Assembly: GCF_000374485.1 (NCBI RefSeq)
Contig: NZ_KB894498.1
Span: 136,489 to 200,488 of the forward strand
Source: Algicola sagamiensis DSM 14643
Lineage (GTDB): Bacteria > Pseudomonadota > Gammaproteobacteria > Enterobacterales > Alteromonadaceae
Reading direction: 5' to 3'
Length of the DNA stretch: 64,000 nt
The notes beneath the pieces are model-generated. The model ran no database searches. It was not told where the DNA came from and saw only the letters and a program-made list of their open reading frames with translations. Below, one piece after another: positions 36,773-44,813 of the stretch; within the stretch, counting starts at the first letter, position 1, and each line of letters starts with the position of its first letter. A program made the translations under genes and the position numbers.

Positions 36773-37675
36773 CTATTCTGCACGTTGAAGCCAATCGAGC
36801 TGTCCAAGTGCTTTTCGACGTTTTTCGATGATTTCTTCAATGATTGGGGTCAGGATCAACTCCATCGCAAAGCTCATTTTTCCACCAGGCACCACAAATG
36901 TATTTGGACGGGACATAAAAGAACCATCAATCATTTGCAGGTAGTAAGGAAAGTTAACCTGCTTCATACGATTAAACCGGATCACCACAAAACTTTCATC
37001 CAACGAGGGAATATCTGTCGCACTAAAGGGGTTCGAGGTATCGACTGTTGGGACACGTTGAAAATTAATATGTGTTCTGGAAAACTGTGGTGTAATGTGA
37101 TTGATATAATCTTCCATACTACGAACGATACTGGATGTGACGGCTTCTCTTGAGTGGCCCCGCTCTCGCGTATCGCGAATAATCTTTTGGATCCATTCCA
37201 AGTTGACGATCGGCACCATCCCGATCAATAAGTCGACATGGGTCGCAACATCCACTTCGCCATCGACAACCCCGCCGTGCAGCCCTTCATAAAACAACAG
37301 GTCGGTATTCGTGGGTAAGTCTTCCCACGGCGTAAACGTGCCTGGCATTTGGTTATAGGGAACGGCTTCATCAAATGAATGGAGATACTTACGTGTTTTA
37401 CCTTTCCCCGTTTCACTATAGGTTTGAAATAAATACGCTAATGCTTCAAAGTCATTCGCATCAGAACCAAAATAACTGATATGTTTTCCTTGCTCTTGCG
37501 CTTTACGGATCGCAACATCCATTTCTGGACGCGTAAAACGATGAAAGCTGTCACCTTCTACAAAGGTTGCATTGACTTCGAGGTGACGAAAAATATGCTG
37601 AAAGGCGAGTGTCGTCGTGGTTGTTCCTGCGCCAGACGAACCCGTGACGGCGATAATTGGATGTTTTGTAGACAT
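36773..37675 (-). CDS. prkB: Phosphoribulokinase (heterotroph PrkB type)
   Basis: 300-aa P-loop kinase of the bacterial PRK class: Walker A GSSGAGTTT (12-20), VEGDSFHR, the PRK-specific loop after YFGSDANDFEALAYLFQTY, and LLFYEGLHGG. It matches the PrkB/YhfA-neighbourhood enzymes present in many heterotrophic gammaproteobacteria; their role without RuBisCO is not settled. No RuBisCO or Calvin-cycle gene is in the window. It is divergent from a TetR-type regulator with a perfect 12-bp palindrome between them. Confidence 0.93.
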   Translation of the reverse strand: MSTKHPIIAVTGSSGAGTTTTTLAFQHIFRHLEVNATFVEGDSFHRFTRPEMDVAIRKAQEQGKHISYFGSDANDFEALAYLFQTYSETGKGKTRKYLHSFDEAVPYNQMPGTFTPWEDLPTNTDLLFYEGLHGGVVDGEVDVATHVDLLIGMVPIVNLEWIQKIIRDTRERGHSREAVTSSIVRSMEDYINHITPQFSRTHINFQRVPTVDTSNPFSATDIPSLDESFVVIRFNRMKQVNFPYYLQMIDGSFMSRPNTFVVPGGKMSFAMELILTPIIEEIIEKRRKALGQLDWLQRAE

Positions 37676-37744
37676 AGTCGCGCCAATTCCTTAAAAATGA
37701 GTCACTATTTTGATAAAGATGTCGCGCTCTCGTCAAGCAAACAA

Positions 37745-37756
37745 ACGACATGTCGT
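37745..37756. promoter_or_regulatory. Perfect palindrome between prkB and tetR-type gene (candidate operator)
   Basis: ACGACATGTCGT is a perfect 12-bp palindrome in the 130-bp divergent spacer, placed where a TetR-family dimer could control both genes. Confidence 0.5.
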
Positions 37757-37805
37757 ACCGATTTTGCGAAGAATGAGATTCAATCGAAATGCCACAGGTT
37801 ACCCT

Positions 37806-38498
37806 ATGCTCAATAAAAACAGATTGCTAAACCAACTCAAATACCTTGGACGGATACCTGAGAGAAATGATGGCAAACAAACGCGTCTTTCGATTTTGAA
37901 TGCAGCTTTAGACATCCTTGCTTATGAAGGTGCCAGACAGCTTCGTCACAGAAATATTGCACAAAAGGCGAATGTCCCACTTGCTTCCACAACTTATTAT
38001 TTTAAAGACATTCAACAACTCATGCATGATTGTTTTGTCTACTTCGTGGAAATTCAAATTGATGACATCATTAATCTACAACAAAAAGGGCTTTTATTGC
38101 TTGAGCAATATCAACTCTCTGGCTTGCAACAAACCAGACAAATGGCGCAGCTACTCACGCAGCATATTCTGTTACAGATTTCGGATAAGAAGGTTCGCCT
38201 GCTTGAACATGCCTTTCGGTACGAAGCCATTAATCAGCCCTCGTTAGCCGCATTAGTTACCATTGTGGATGACAACCAACGATTAGCCATTGAAGAGCTT
38301 CTGACAGCCATGCATATTGATGCGCCACACGAAAATGCATTTGAAATTCACGCCACGATTTTGCAACTTGAATATCAGGGGCTCACAAATCCGTCTACTG
38401 ACCACGCAAGTTGGTGTGAGCAGATCTTATTTAACCGCTTACGTGAACTTCTTCATTCAAAAGCAAAGACTAATCACAACGTCCTTCTAACTGATTGA
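37806..38498 (+). CDS. TetR family transcriptional regulator
   Basis: 230-aa protein with the TetR N-terminal helix-turn-helix: RLSILNAALDILAYEGARQLRHRNIAQKANVPLASTTYYFKDIQQL (about residues 28-72). The C-terminal ligand domain is helical and has no recognised subclass. The ATG at 37806 is used because the longer open frame would place 32 unrelated residues before it. It is divergent from prkB, which it may control, and its 3' end overlaps the convergent diheme cytochrome gene by 29 bp. Confidence 0.88.
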   Translation: MLNKNRLLNQLKYLGRIPERNDGKQTRLSILNAALDILAYEGARQLRHRNIAQKANVPLASTTYYFKDIQQLMHDCFVYFVEIQIDDIINLQQKGLLLLEQYQLSGLQQTRQMAQLLTQHILLQISDKKVRLLEHAFRYEAINQPSLAALVTIVDDNQRLAIEELLTAMHIDAPHENAFEIHATILQLEYQGLTNPSTDHASWCEQILFNRLRELLHSKAKTNHNVLLTD

Positions 38499-39615
38499 TC
38501 CATTCGGTGACAAGTGCCAGCCCTTCTTGATGTACAAGTGATCGGCCAAGTTCTGGCATCATTTCTCCAGGATCTGTCGTCGCCATTCGATAGACTAAAA
38601 TGGACTCTTGTGCATTTCCTGGAACAATATCAAAACGATGTCCACCCGACCCTTTACCTGCTGCAATAGGTGGCTTGCAAAAACCAATTTGCAACAAAGG
38701 GTAAGGTTGATTATCTAAAAACAACCCTGACGTATCAGCAGGCCCATCAGGATTGTGGCAATGACCACAATTGATATCTAGATAGGAACGAGCGCGATGG
38801 GACAGTTTAAACTCATTTGGACGCGTTTCATCAGCATTCTTTGGAATATATTCCATCAAGGGAAGGTTTTTCAGCAAGCCCATACGTTGCCAGCGCATCA
38901 GCTGGTTTTCTTCTCCCATGGCACGGTGGACAAGTGTATTGAGATGACGCGCTTTTGGGCCAATGGGCTGGATTTTTTTACTGCTGTGATTCGGCGCGTG
39001 ACAGCCAGCACATTGATTCTGATCTGGCGCCACGTAGACGAATGACTCCTTCTTACCATTCGTATCGATGAGTGTCGCTTGGAAACTGTCACCTGCGATT
39101 TCACGATATGCGTCCTGCTGGTCCTTTTGCCAATGATAAGCAATCACATCCCAGCCATGCTGCTGTTTGACAAGCAGTCGTGTCTCTACAAGATGAACTT
39201 GATTGAGATCCAAAGAAAATCCATGACTAGAAAAATCAGCCTGTTCATCAAATGTTTTTTGAAACACCCAATTTTCTTTCGTGTACTCTTTGTGTTTCGG
39301 ATAATAAAACGTTTTACTAATGACGGCTCCCACAGGAAAATCGAACGCTTCATCCACCTGATAACCCATCTGAGATTGTTCTGGCAGCCAGATTGTTCTG
39401 AGTTTGTGGGCATAATCTGTAAACAGTGTCGAATTCAGTTGATACACTTCAACCTGTTGATTGGGAGACAAACGCTGATGCGCATGAAGCAATACCCCCC
39501 AATCACTCAGCTTTTCCGGGTATTGGTCAGGTAAAAAGGTATTGACTTCTTTCGGCTGAGGTGAACATCCCACCCCAACCCAAATGATCATGACGAACAA
39601 GAAAAACTGGCGCAT
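38470..39615 (-). CDS. Diheme c-type cytochrome lipoprotein, SO2930-like family
   Basis: 381-aa lipoprotein (VGVGC, Cys17) with two heme-binding motifs: CAGCH at 202-206 and CGHCH at 283-287. His/Met-rich regions could supply distal ligands. The N-terminal 180 residues form a beta-rich domain with LFTDYAHKLRTIWLP and FPVGAVISKTFYYP, typical of the family first described from Shewanella (TIGR03806 type), which is characteristically found next to a parallel beta-helix protein, as here. Its start codon shares one base with the upstream stop (TGATG). Electron partner and substrate are unknown. Confidence 0.87.
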   Translation of the reverse strand: MRQFFLFVMIIWVGVGCSPQPKEVNTFLPDQYPEKLSDWGVLLHAHQRLSPNQQVEVYQLNSTLFTDYAHKLRTIWLPEQSQMGYQVDEAFDFPVGAVISKTFYYPKHKEYTKENWVFQKTFDEQADFSSHGFSLDLNQVHLVETRLLVKQQHGWDVIAYHWQKDQQDAYREIAGDSFQATLIDTNGKKESFVYVAPDQNQCAGCHAPNHSSKKIQPIGPKARHLNTLVHRAMGEENQLMRWQRMGLLKNLPLMEYIPKNADETRPNEFKLSHRARSYLDINCGHCHNPDGPADTSGLFLDNQPYPLLQIGFCKPPIAAGKGSGGHRFDIVPGNAQESILVYRMATTDPGEMMPELGRSLVHQEGLALVTEWINQLEGRCD

Positions 39616-40865
39616 CAACCTGCTCCAGCAAGAAACGCCAGTTGAACCGGAGGAAGCTTATTATGATGGCATTGATGCGGTGTGATATCCGTTGTTACGT
39701 TTTTGAAGTTGTTCCCAGCATCCAAATTAATGATCCCTGCCACACCATTATCAATACAAATCGCATCAGATAATTTCATTTGTCCATTCTCAACTTTTTC
39801 CGGATTGTAATACCCATCCCAGAGGATATCTGGAAAACGCCCATTCAGACCAAATAATGCGACTTTCACAGCTTTCATATCTAAGTGATCAGGCGAAGCG
39901 CCGCCCCCTTCGAAGTGATTGCCATAGATATAGATTTCTTCTGGATAAGGATCGAAGCTTTTGTCCATCGCCTCTTCACTATAATTTGTGCTGTAAAAAC
40001 TGGAGACAATGATATTCGCCGTGTCGTTGTTGGTGATTTCGTTATGAAAGATTTCGACTTTATCATTCGAATTAATCACTATCCCAGAACCTGCCGGAAT
40101 ACTAGCAACGGGAGTACCTTTGCGCCCAAAATTCTTGTGATTGTTCGCATCCACCTTATTGTTATAAATCCGTGTGGAGTGGCCAGGTAGTGTTAAATTT
40201 GGCATGTTAAATACCAAAATTCCGCCCGTATTATTGATTGCAACATTGTCATACACATCTGCGCCTTGAGTATTTTCAACTTCAATCCCGGCGACGTTTT
40301 TCTCGGCATGATTTTTACGCACAATCACATTTTTTGACTGGCCAACATAAATCCCCGCATCCGAAGCACCAATCGACACACACTCTTCGATCAAGGTATT
40401 TTCGGTCTGGACGGGATATAAACCGTAGGAACCATTTTTGGTTGCAGGACCATTGGTCCATTCTGTTCGAATGCGTCGAATGATGACATTTTTGGCTTCA
40501 TTTACTTTGACGGCGTCGCCTTTGCTATCTTCGATTGCAAAATCTTCCATCGTAAAATCACTGGCATTGACCAGCAGCCCTTCTGCTCCGGCAATTTGAT
40601 GCTTAAAGGAGAGCACACTTTTATCCATACCCGCCCCACGAATGGTCACCCCATCCACATTGAGGGTTAAACTCCGGCTTAAATAATGTGTCCCTTCTGG
40701 GATTTCGATCACATCGCCTGGTTTAGCCATGATAAACTGGCGGATGAGTAGCTTCTCAAAAGCTTTATCGGATTCTGTCAGTCCCTGCTTTTTACTCCAT
40801 AGGCCATCACTACATCCTGTGAAAAGCCCTAGTAGGAATATCAAAAAAATTGACGGTATTTTCAT
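39615..40865 (-). CDS. Parallel beta-helix lipoprotein paired with the diheme cytochrome
   Basis: 416-aa lipoprotein (lipobox FTGC, Cys18). The N-terminal pectate-lyase-like cap has GDVIEIPEGTHYLSRSLTLNVDGVTIRGAG; repeated coils of the form NxVIRxN run to about residue 290 (for example IYVGQSKNVIVRKNHAEKN and GIEVENTQGADVYDN). The C-terminal part (300-416) has NFKNVTTDITPHQCHH. It belongs to the TIGR03805-like family and is translationally coupled to the following cytochrome gene. It may bind or process a polysaccharide or display a redox site; neither is shown. Confidence 0.85.
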   Translation of the reverse strand: MKIPSIFLIFLLGLFTGCSDGLWSKKQGLTESDKAFEKLLIRQFIMAKPGDVIEIPEGTHYLSRSLTLNVDGVTIRGAGMDKSVLSFKHQIAGAEGLLVNASDFTMEDFAIEDSKGDAVKVNEAKNVIIRRIRTEWTNGPATKNGSYGLYPVQTENTLIEECVSIGASDAGIYVGQSKNVIVRKNHAEKNVAGIEVENTQGADVYDNVAINNTGGILVFNMPNLTLPGHSTRIYNNKVDANNHKNFGRKGTPVASIPAGSGIVINSNDKVEIFHNEITNNDTANIIVSSFYSTNYSEEAMDKSFDPYPEEIYIYGNHFEGGGASPDHLDMKAVKVALFGLNGRFPDILWDGYYNPEKVENGQMKLSDAICIDNGVAGIINLDAGNNFKNVTTDITPHQCHHNKLPPVQLAFLAGAG

Positions 40866-40971
40866 AAGCTGCCCATCTTACTTTCCAACTTAAATTGAAG
40901 ACATGTGCCATCAGACAACTCACATCCTGTACAACGGGCATGATGATCGTATGTGATCCTATTTTCTAAAT

Positions 40972-40985
40972 TGTACGATAGTACA
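40972..40985. promoter_or_regulatory. Inverted repeat upstream of the beta-helix/cytochrome pair
   Basis: TGTAC-GATA-GTACA, a dyad with perfect 5-bp arms, lies about 110 bp upstream of the beta-helix lipoprotein start. It is a candidate operator for that two-gene operon. Nothing else recognisable is in 40866-41154. Confidence 0.35.
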
Positions 40986-41154
40986 CATTCATTAAAAATG
41001 CGCACAATTTATGAAATCTCTAAGGAATACAATCGATTAGAATAAAAGCACTAGTTGAAATGTATGAGAGAGAAGAAAAACTGAAGGAAAGCAGGCTCTA
41101 CATTGTCTATACAATCAGAGCCATAAAGGATGAGATCAATGAACCTTGAAGGAG

Positions 41155-42132
41155 TTAGCCTTGAGATAAAAGCTCATTCATGTCAATGATGGCTGCATTT
41201 GCACGCGAGATATAGTTTGCCATGACGAGGGAGTGGTTCGCCATCACGCCAAATCCCGTACCATTTAAGATCATGGGGCTCCAAATGGTCTGCTGGGTCG
41301 CTTCCAGGTCACGGATGATCTGTTTCACACTCGCTTGTGCGTTTTTCTTCTTTAACACATCCTCAAAGTCAACTTCGATCGCTTTTAAGAAGTGCAATAA
41401 AGCCCAACTAGCACCTCTGGCTTCATAAAACACATCATCAATTTTCCAGAAGCTGGTTTTGACCATTTGCTCCTGCGGTGCAGGCGTCGATTGTGTGGCG
41501 TGTGAGTCCCCTGCAAGATCAATATTGATCCGCTCCTGACCGACACTCTCAGACAACCCCCGGCTCAGACTCCCCAGGCGCTTTTCAACTTCTTTGAGCC
41601 AATAACGTAAGTTATCCGCACGGGCATAGAATTGTGCATCAACATTGCTGCCGCTGCTCAACGCTGCACGATATAGGTACAGTTGTTCAATCCCTTTTTG
41701 ATACTCAGATTCTGCACTTGGGAAAATCCACTTCCGATGATCAATATTAAACTTCGGATGAGCTGTTTGCAGCTGTGGATTTGCAGCTGATTGAGATTGT
41801 GAGCGACTAAAATCATTACGCATCGTCAACATCAGATCTCGACTCATCTCCAGTGCACCAAACTCCCAGCTCGGCATGTTATCCATAAAGAATGAAGGCG
41901 GCGTCACATCATTGGATAGAAACCCACCATGCTTATTCAGTAAACCTTCACTGACTTTAATCAATGCAGTCGTGGTTGTGTAACCTGTGACGACTTTCTC
42001 GTTCTTTTTCGCGGCATCATCAATCGCCACTTGCTTGATATCCATCACATCTGGTTCAAAGCTCCAAAAAACGGATAAACCAAGCATAAGGCCCAAAACA
42101 CAAACGACAACGGTCGAAACCCATTTTGTCAT
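41155..42132 (-). CDS. DUF2333 family membrane-anchored protein
   Basis: 325-aa protein with one N-terminal TM helix (about 6-25) and a large periplasmic helical domain. It contains the family segments TTTALIKVSEGLLNKHGGFLSNDV and FMDNMPSWEFGALEMSRDLMLTMRNDFSRSQSQS, and FYARADNLRYWLKEVEKRLGSLSRGLSES. Function unknown. AGGAG precedes the ATG. It follows the copper chaperone gene by 11 bp. Confidence 0.87.
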   Translation of the reverse strand: MTKWVSTVVVCVLGLMLGLSVFWSFEPDVMDIKQVAIDDAAKKNEKVVTGYTTTTALIKVSEGLLNKHGGFLSNDVTPPSFFMDNMPSWEFGALEMSRDLMLTMRNDFSRSQSQSAANPQLQTAHPKFNIDHRKWIFPSAESEYQKGIEQLYLYRAALSSGSNVDAQFYARADNLRYWLKEVEKRLGSLSRGLSESVGQERINIDLAGDSHATQSTPAPQEQMVKTSFWKIDDVFYEARGASWALLHFLKAIEVDFEDVLKKKNAQASVKQIIRDLEATQQTIWSPMILNGTGFGVMANHSLVMANYISRANAAIIDMNELLSQG

Positions 42133-42143
42133 AACTTCAACTC

Positions 42144-42614
42144 CTAGTGGTGGTGATGGTGGCTATGTTCTTTTTTTGGCATCAGGGAAACCACCTTAGC
42201 CTGAGAGACCAACTGACGACCATCTTGAAGTGTAAAGATCACTTCAATTGATTGTTGTTTGGAAATATCCTTCGTGAGTCCAAGGAACATAATATGATGA
42301 CCACCTGGCTCAAATGTCACCTTACTTTTCGCAGGGACCGCAAGCTGATCCAACTTACGCATTTTCATCATGTCTCCTTCCATTACATGCGTATGGATCT
42401 CTGTTTTATCTGCCACATTGGAGGAGACGCTTTTAATCGTGACTTTTTGGTTCCCATAATTATCAACAACGAGATAACCTGACGTATTTTGTGTGCCAGG
42501 AATAGGCGCACGCACCGTAAATTCTTCGATATCCACCTTGGATTGTGTCCCCGCAAAAACAACACAAGAGAAACATAAAGACAATATCAATGAGAAGTGA
42601 TTCATTATTTTCAT
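42144..42614 (-). CDS. PCu(A)C-type periplasmic copper chaperone with His-rich tail
   Basis: Exported protein of about 156 aa with signal peptide (to about VVFAG). It shows the PCu(A)C metal site: EIHTHVMEGDMMKMR (His/Met ligands) and about 20 residues later GGHHIMFLGL, the H-x-M pair. Such proteins deliver Cu(I) to cytochrome oxidase. The C-terminus is SHHHHH-rich, an additional metal-binding tail that many homologues lack or have in longer form. Start is uncertain among several in-frame starts (42629, 42614, 42605); none has a strong ribosome site. Confidence 0.9.
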   Translation of the reverse strand: MKIMNHFSLILSLCFSCVVFAGTQSKVDIEEFTVRAPIPGTQNTSGYLVVDNYGNQKVTIKSVSSNVADKTEIHTHVMEGDMMKMRKLDQLAVPAKSKVTFEPGGHHIMFLGLTKDISKQQSIEVIFTLQDGRQLVSQAKVVSLMPKKEHSHHHHH

Positions 42615-42711
42615 AAGAGGTTGGTCCACTGTAAAGAACTGTCAAATATTACCCGATCTAGAGGGAGTTACAAGCCTTATTCAATGGAATCACCATTCAT
42701 CAATTTCCGAA

Positions 42712-43026
42712 CTATATCTCTTGCGGCGCTTGATGATATAGCCAGTAAAAAACTAGAAATATCAACAGCAGTGGCCAAAGCGAAGACACGAGACTTGCCA
42801 CCAGACTTAAAAAGCAAACACAGATGACCGCAATCACCACCGTTGCAACACCAACGCCCATCATAATGGCCCCAATTGCGCCAACAGCGAGTAATATCAC
42901 CCCTAGAAAAAAGCTAATTAAGCCACCAAAGAAACTTTCTCCGGAAAATATAAATGGCTCCATGACCCATTCCCAGGCGAGTAATAATATAATTAAACAT
43001 AAACAGGTTTTCAGTAATGTTTTCAT
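42712..43026 (-). CDS. Small multi-helix membrane protein, unknown
   Basis: 104-aa protein, nearly all hydrophobic: helices at about 5-20, 32-60 and 62-98, with a Gly-rich middle segment (LLAVGAIGAIMMGVGVA) and a short polar C-terminus HQAPQEI. I recognise no family. It is the last gene of a minus-strand set with a 29-aa ORF and an 85-aa secreted protein, so an envelope-related role is likely from context only. Confidence 0.62.
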   Translation of the reverse strand: MKTLLKTCLCLIILLLAWEWVMEPFIFSGESFFGGLISFFLGVILLAVGAIGAIMMGVGVATVVIAVICVCFLSLVASLVSSLWPLLLIFLVFYWLYHQAPQEI

Positions 43027-43049
43027 ATCTGTATTCTTTTCTTATTGAT

Positions 43050-43139
43050 TTAAGCCATGAAACGGCGAAGTGCTTGATAACTGCTTGTTGCCACTATGAT
43101 GCCCAAAATGGGCATCATAAAAACAGTGATAAGTGTCAT
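43050..43139 (-). CDS. 29-aa candidate membrane peptide
   Basis: A short frame reads MTLITVFMMPILGIIVATSS and ends QALRRFMA: a single hydrophobic helix of about 18 residues with a positively charged C-terminal end. Its ATG begins 1 nt after the stop codon of the upstream secreted-protein gene, which suggests re-initiation, and it ends 23 bp before the next gene. There is no close ribosome site of its own. It fits small-membrane-protein architecture but could be chance. Confidence 0.4.
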   Translation of the reverse strand: MTLITVFMMPILGIIVATSSYQALRRFMA

Positions 43140-43140
43140 T

Positions 43141-43398
43141 TCATTGATCATTGTTCCTATCCTTTTCTTCCCCTTCATCTGAAGGTTTGTCTTCCTGATT
43201 GGCCTCAAATTTGAAATCAAAATCTGCCAGGGTTTGGCGTATTGAAGCTTCGATTGATGCTGAAATTTCTAAGGCGGCACCTTCCAGGTACTCACCAACG
43301 ACAGATTGAACCTCTTGCTCAAGCGTTGTCGCAGAAGCAGCGTTTGATGACAAAGCAATCGTCATTGCAGCAAAAGTTGATAAGATTGTTGATTTCAT
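43141..43398 (-). CDS. Small secreted acidic protein, unknown
   Basis: 85-aa protein with signal peptide (about 1-23, NAASATT), a mature helical segment (VQSVVGEYLEGAALEISASIEASIRQTLADFDFKF) and a highly acidic tail (DKPSDEGEEKD). AAGGAG lies before the ATG. No family recognised. First gene of a possible three-gene set on this strand, with a long regulatory-looking upstream region containing a palindrome and direct repeats. Confidence 0.65.
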   Translation of the reverse strand: MKSTILSTFAAMTIALSSNAASATTLEQEVQSVVGEYLEGAALEISASIEASIRQTLADFDFKFEANQEDKPSDEGEEKDRNNDQ

Positions 43399-43731
43399 GA
43401 GTTGACTCCTTGATTAAACTACTCAAGGGATATCAATGATCATGCCAACTTTTAAGTTTATGTTTTATTTATAATTTATAAATTTAATACGGAGTGTGTG
43501 ATTCTCGATATCGAGAAAATAGTGAAAATAACTAATTAATAGTGAAAATTTTATTTGGGAGAGAATTCTTCTTTTCAGCGACTTGAATTGCTTGCATCGC
43601 GATGAGAACTGGTCGGCTTCTAACAAAGCCAATCTGATTTACAAAGAGAGCGTACGCTGTAACACAGAAAACTAGTCCTTATTTCTAATTTATAGCCATT
43701 TGTACTATCTTTTTATTAGAGGAGGGTAAGT
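43399..43731. promoter_or_regulatory. Divergent regulatory region with palindrome and 20-bp-spaced direct repeats
   Basis: AT-rich 333-bp spacer between divergent small genes. It holds a perfect 16-bp palindrome TTCTCGATATCGAGAA (43502-43517), immediately followed by two copies of AATAGTGAAAAT (43518-43529 and 43538-43549) exactly 20 bp apart, two helical turns, as in sites for tandem-dimer response regulators. No ORF or RNA gene is evident. Confidence 0.55.
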
Positions 43732-44052
43732 ATGCCTTTGACCCCTGTGACCGTGAATGCGGCCATTGCCGTCAGTAATTCAGGGCTTACGGATACAGAT
43801 CCTAGCCCAGACCCACAGATCGTGAATGAACAGACGAGGGATGTGCTTGGTTTCTTTCCTGACCGTGTAGAACTCACACGCCAATCCCTTGATCCAGATA
43901 ACGAGAAGGAAATCACAGAAGATATAGAACCGCCAGAAGCAGCCAGAGAAAGTGTCCGGGTAAGTACCACAACGGGTCAAGCCGCCAGTGCTGGTGCACT
44001 CACAAAAGAACAAGCCATTAAAATCTACGAGCAAATCCAAAGTATCATTTAA
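43732..44052 (+). CDS. Small conserved-type cytosolic protein, unknown
   Basis: 106-aa soluble, acidic protein without signal peptide. The middle is rich in E/P/D; the C-terminus (ESVRVSTTTGQAASAGALTKEQAIKIYEQIQSII) resembles a motif I have seen in small hypothetical proteins of oceanic gammaproteobacteria (S-x-G-x-x-A-S-A-G-x-LT-x-E-x-A-x-x-IY). A strong AGGAGGG lies before the ATG. No function can be given. Confidence 0.65.
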   Translation: MPLTPVTVNAAIAVSNSGLTDTDPSPDPQIVNEQTRDVLGFFPDRVELTRQSLDPDNEKEITEDIEPPEAARESVRVSTTTGQAASAGALTKEQAIKIYEQIQSII

Positions 44053-44084
44053 CTTCGACCACCTTTCCCTTCGCGACATTCCCT

Positions 44085-44588
44085 TTAGTATCCATTACTG
44101 GAATGCTTCATGTTTTTCGCAAACCAATTACGGATCATCTGCGCTTCATCACCAACAAGTTGGCGACTATACTGCTGACGACCAGCACGATGGAGGAACC
44201 CAAGATCTCTGAGCTTCACCGTCTTTTCCTGAATTATTTGATTGCCATCAATGAGCTGATAACAAAATGAAATACTTGGATAGTACAAATCCTTCACAAC
44301 CCGCACAGAACGCCCATTGCGTAACATCTGATGACGCACCTCACCTGCAAGATCAAGGTTGGTCACCGTGATCTGCCAAGTCTGTGACTGAGGCAATGTA
44401 TCCGCTAACTTTTGAAACTCCTGCTCAAGCTGCTGAAACACCCGCTGCTGAAAACGCTGCCGATGCTCCTCAGCCGCACGAACATCCGCATATTTTTCTG
44501 GCGACTCCCAAGTCACCTTCGCCTGCCCAGCAAGCGCAATCGGACACACCACGATTAAACCAACAAAAAACAAATTACGCGTGTTCAT
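44085..44588 (-). CDS. DUF3016 family exported protein
   Basis: 167-aa secreted protein (signal peptide to about ALAGQ). It has the DUF3016 pattern: VTWESPEKYADVRAAEEHRQRFQQRVFQQLEQEF, then LPQSQTWQITVTNLDLAGEV, and a central RVVKDLYYPSISFCYQL. Function unknown. ATG 44588 follows GAGG by 6 nt; a GTG one codon upstream is less likely. Confidence 0.85.
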   Translation of the reverse strand: MNTRNLFFVGLIVVCPIALAGQAKVTWESPEKYADVRAAEEHRQRFQQRVFQQLEQEFQKLADTLPQSQTWQITVTNLDLAGEVRHQMLRNGRSVRVVKDLYYPSISFCYQLIDGNQIIQEKTVKLRDLGFLHRAGRQQYSRQLVGDEAQMIRNWFAKNMKHSSNGY

Positions 44589-44756
44589 CACACACCTCAG
44601 TCTTTTTTATGTGCTTAATGAGATAGACCGGATTGAAGATGAATTGTTTCTATCCGTGTATAAATTGAATCGCTTTATATCGATGACAGCTTCAAGCATA
44701 CTTCTCAGAGAATTGATGATATGAAATACACCCTGACTCACCGTTTATACACCCAA

Positions 44757-44788
44757 AGTAAAAAGCGACGGGTTTCCCCATCGCTTTT
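44757..44788 (-). terminator. Terminator of the large surface-protein gene
   Basis: A 12-bp stem (AAAAGCGACGGG / CCCATCGCTTTT, one G-T wobble) with loop TTTC. On the minus strand the stem ends in a T5 run. It starts 26 bp beyond the stop codon. Confidence 0.85.
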
Positions 44789-44813
44789 AAACGTTTATTG
44801 AGATTTTACAAAG

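Noticed and set aside
36773..37675. Evidence for carbon fixation (Calvin cycle)
   Set aside because: The kinase is of the PrkB class found in heterotrophs, and no RuBisCO or other cycle gene is in the window.
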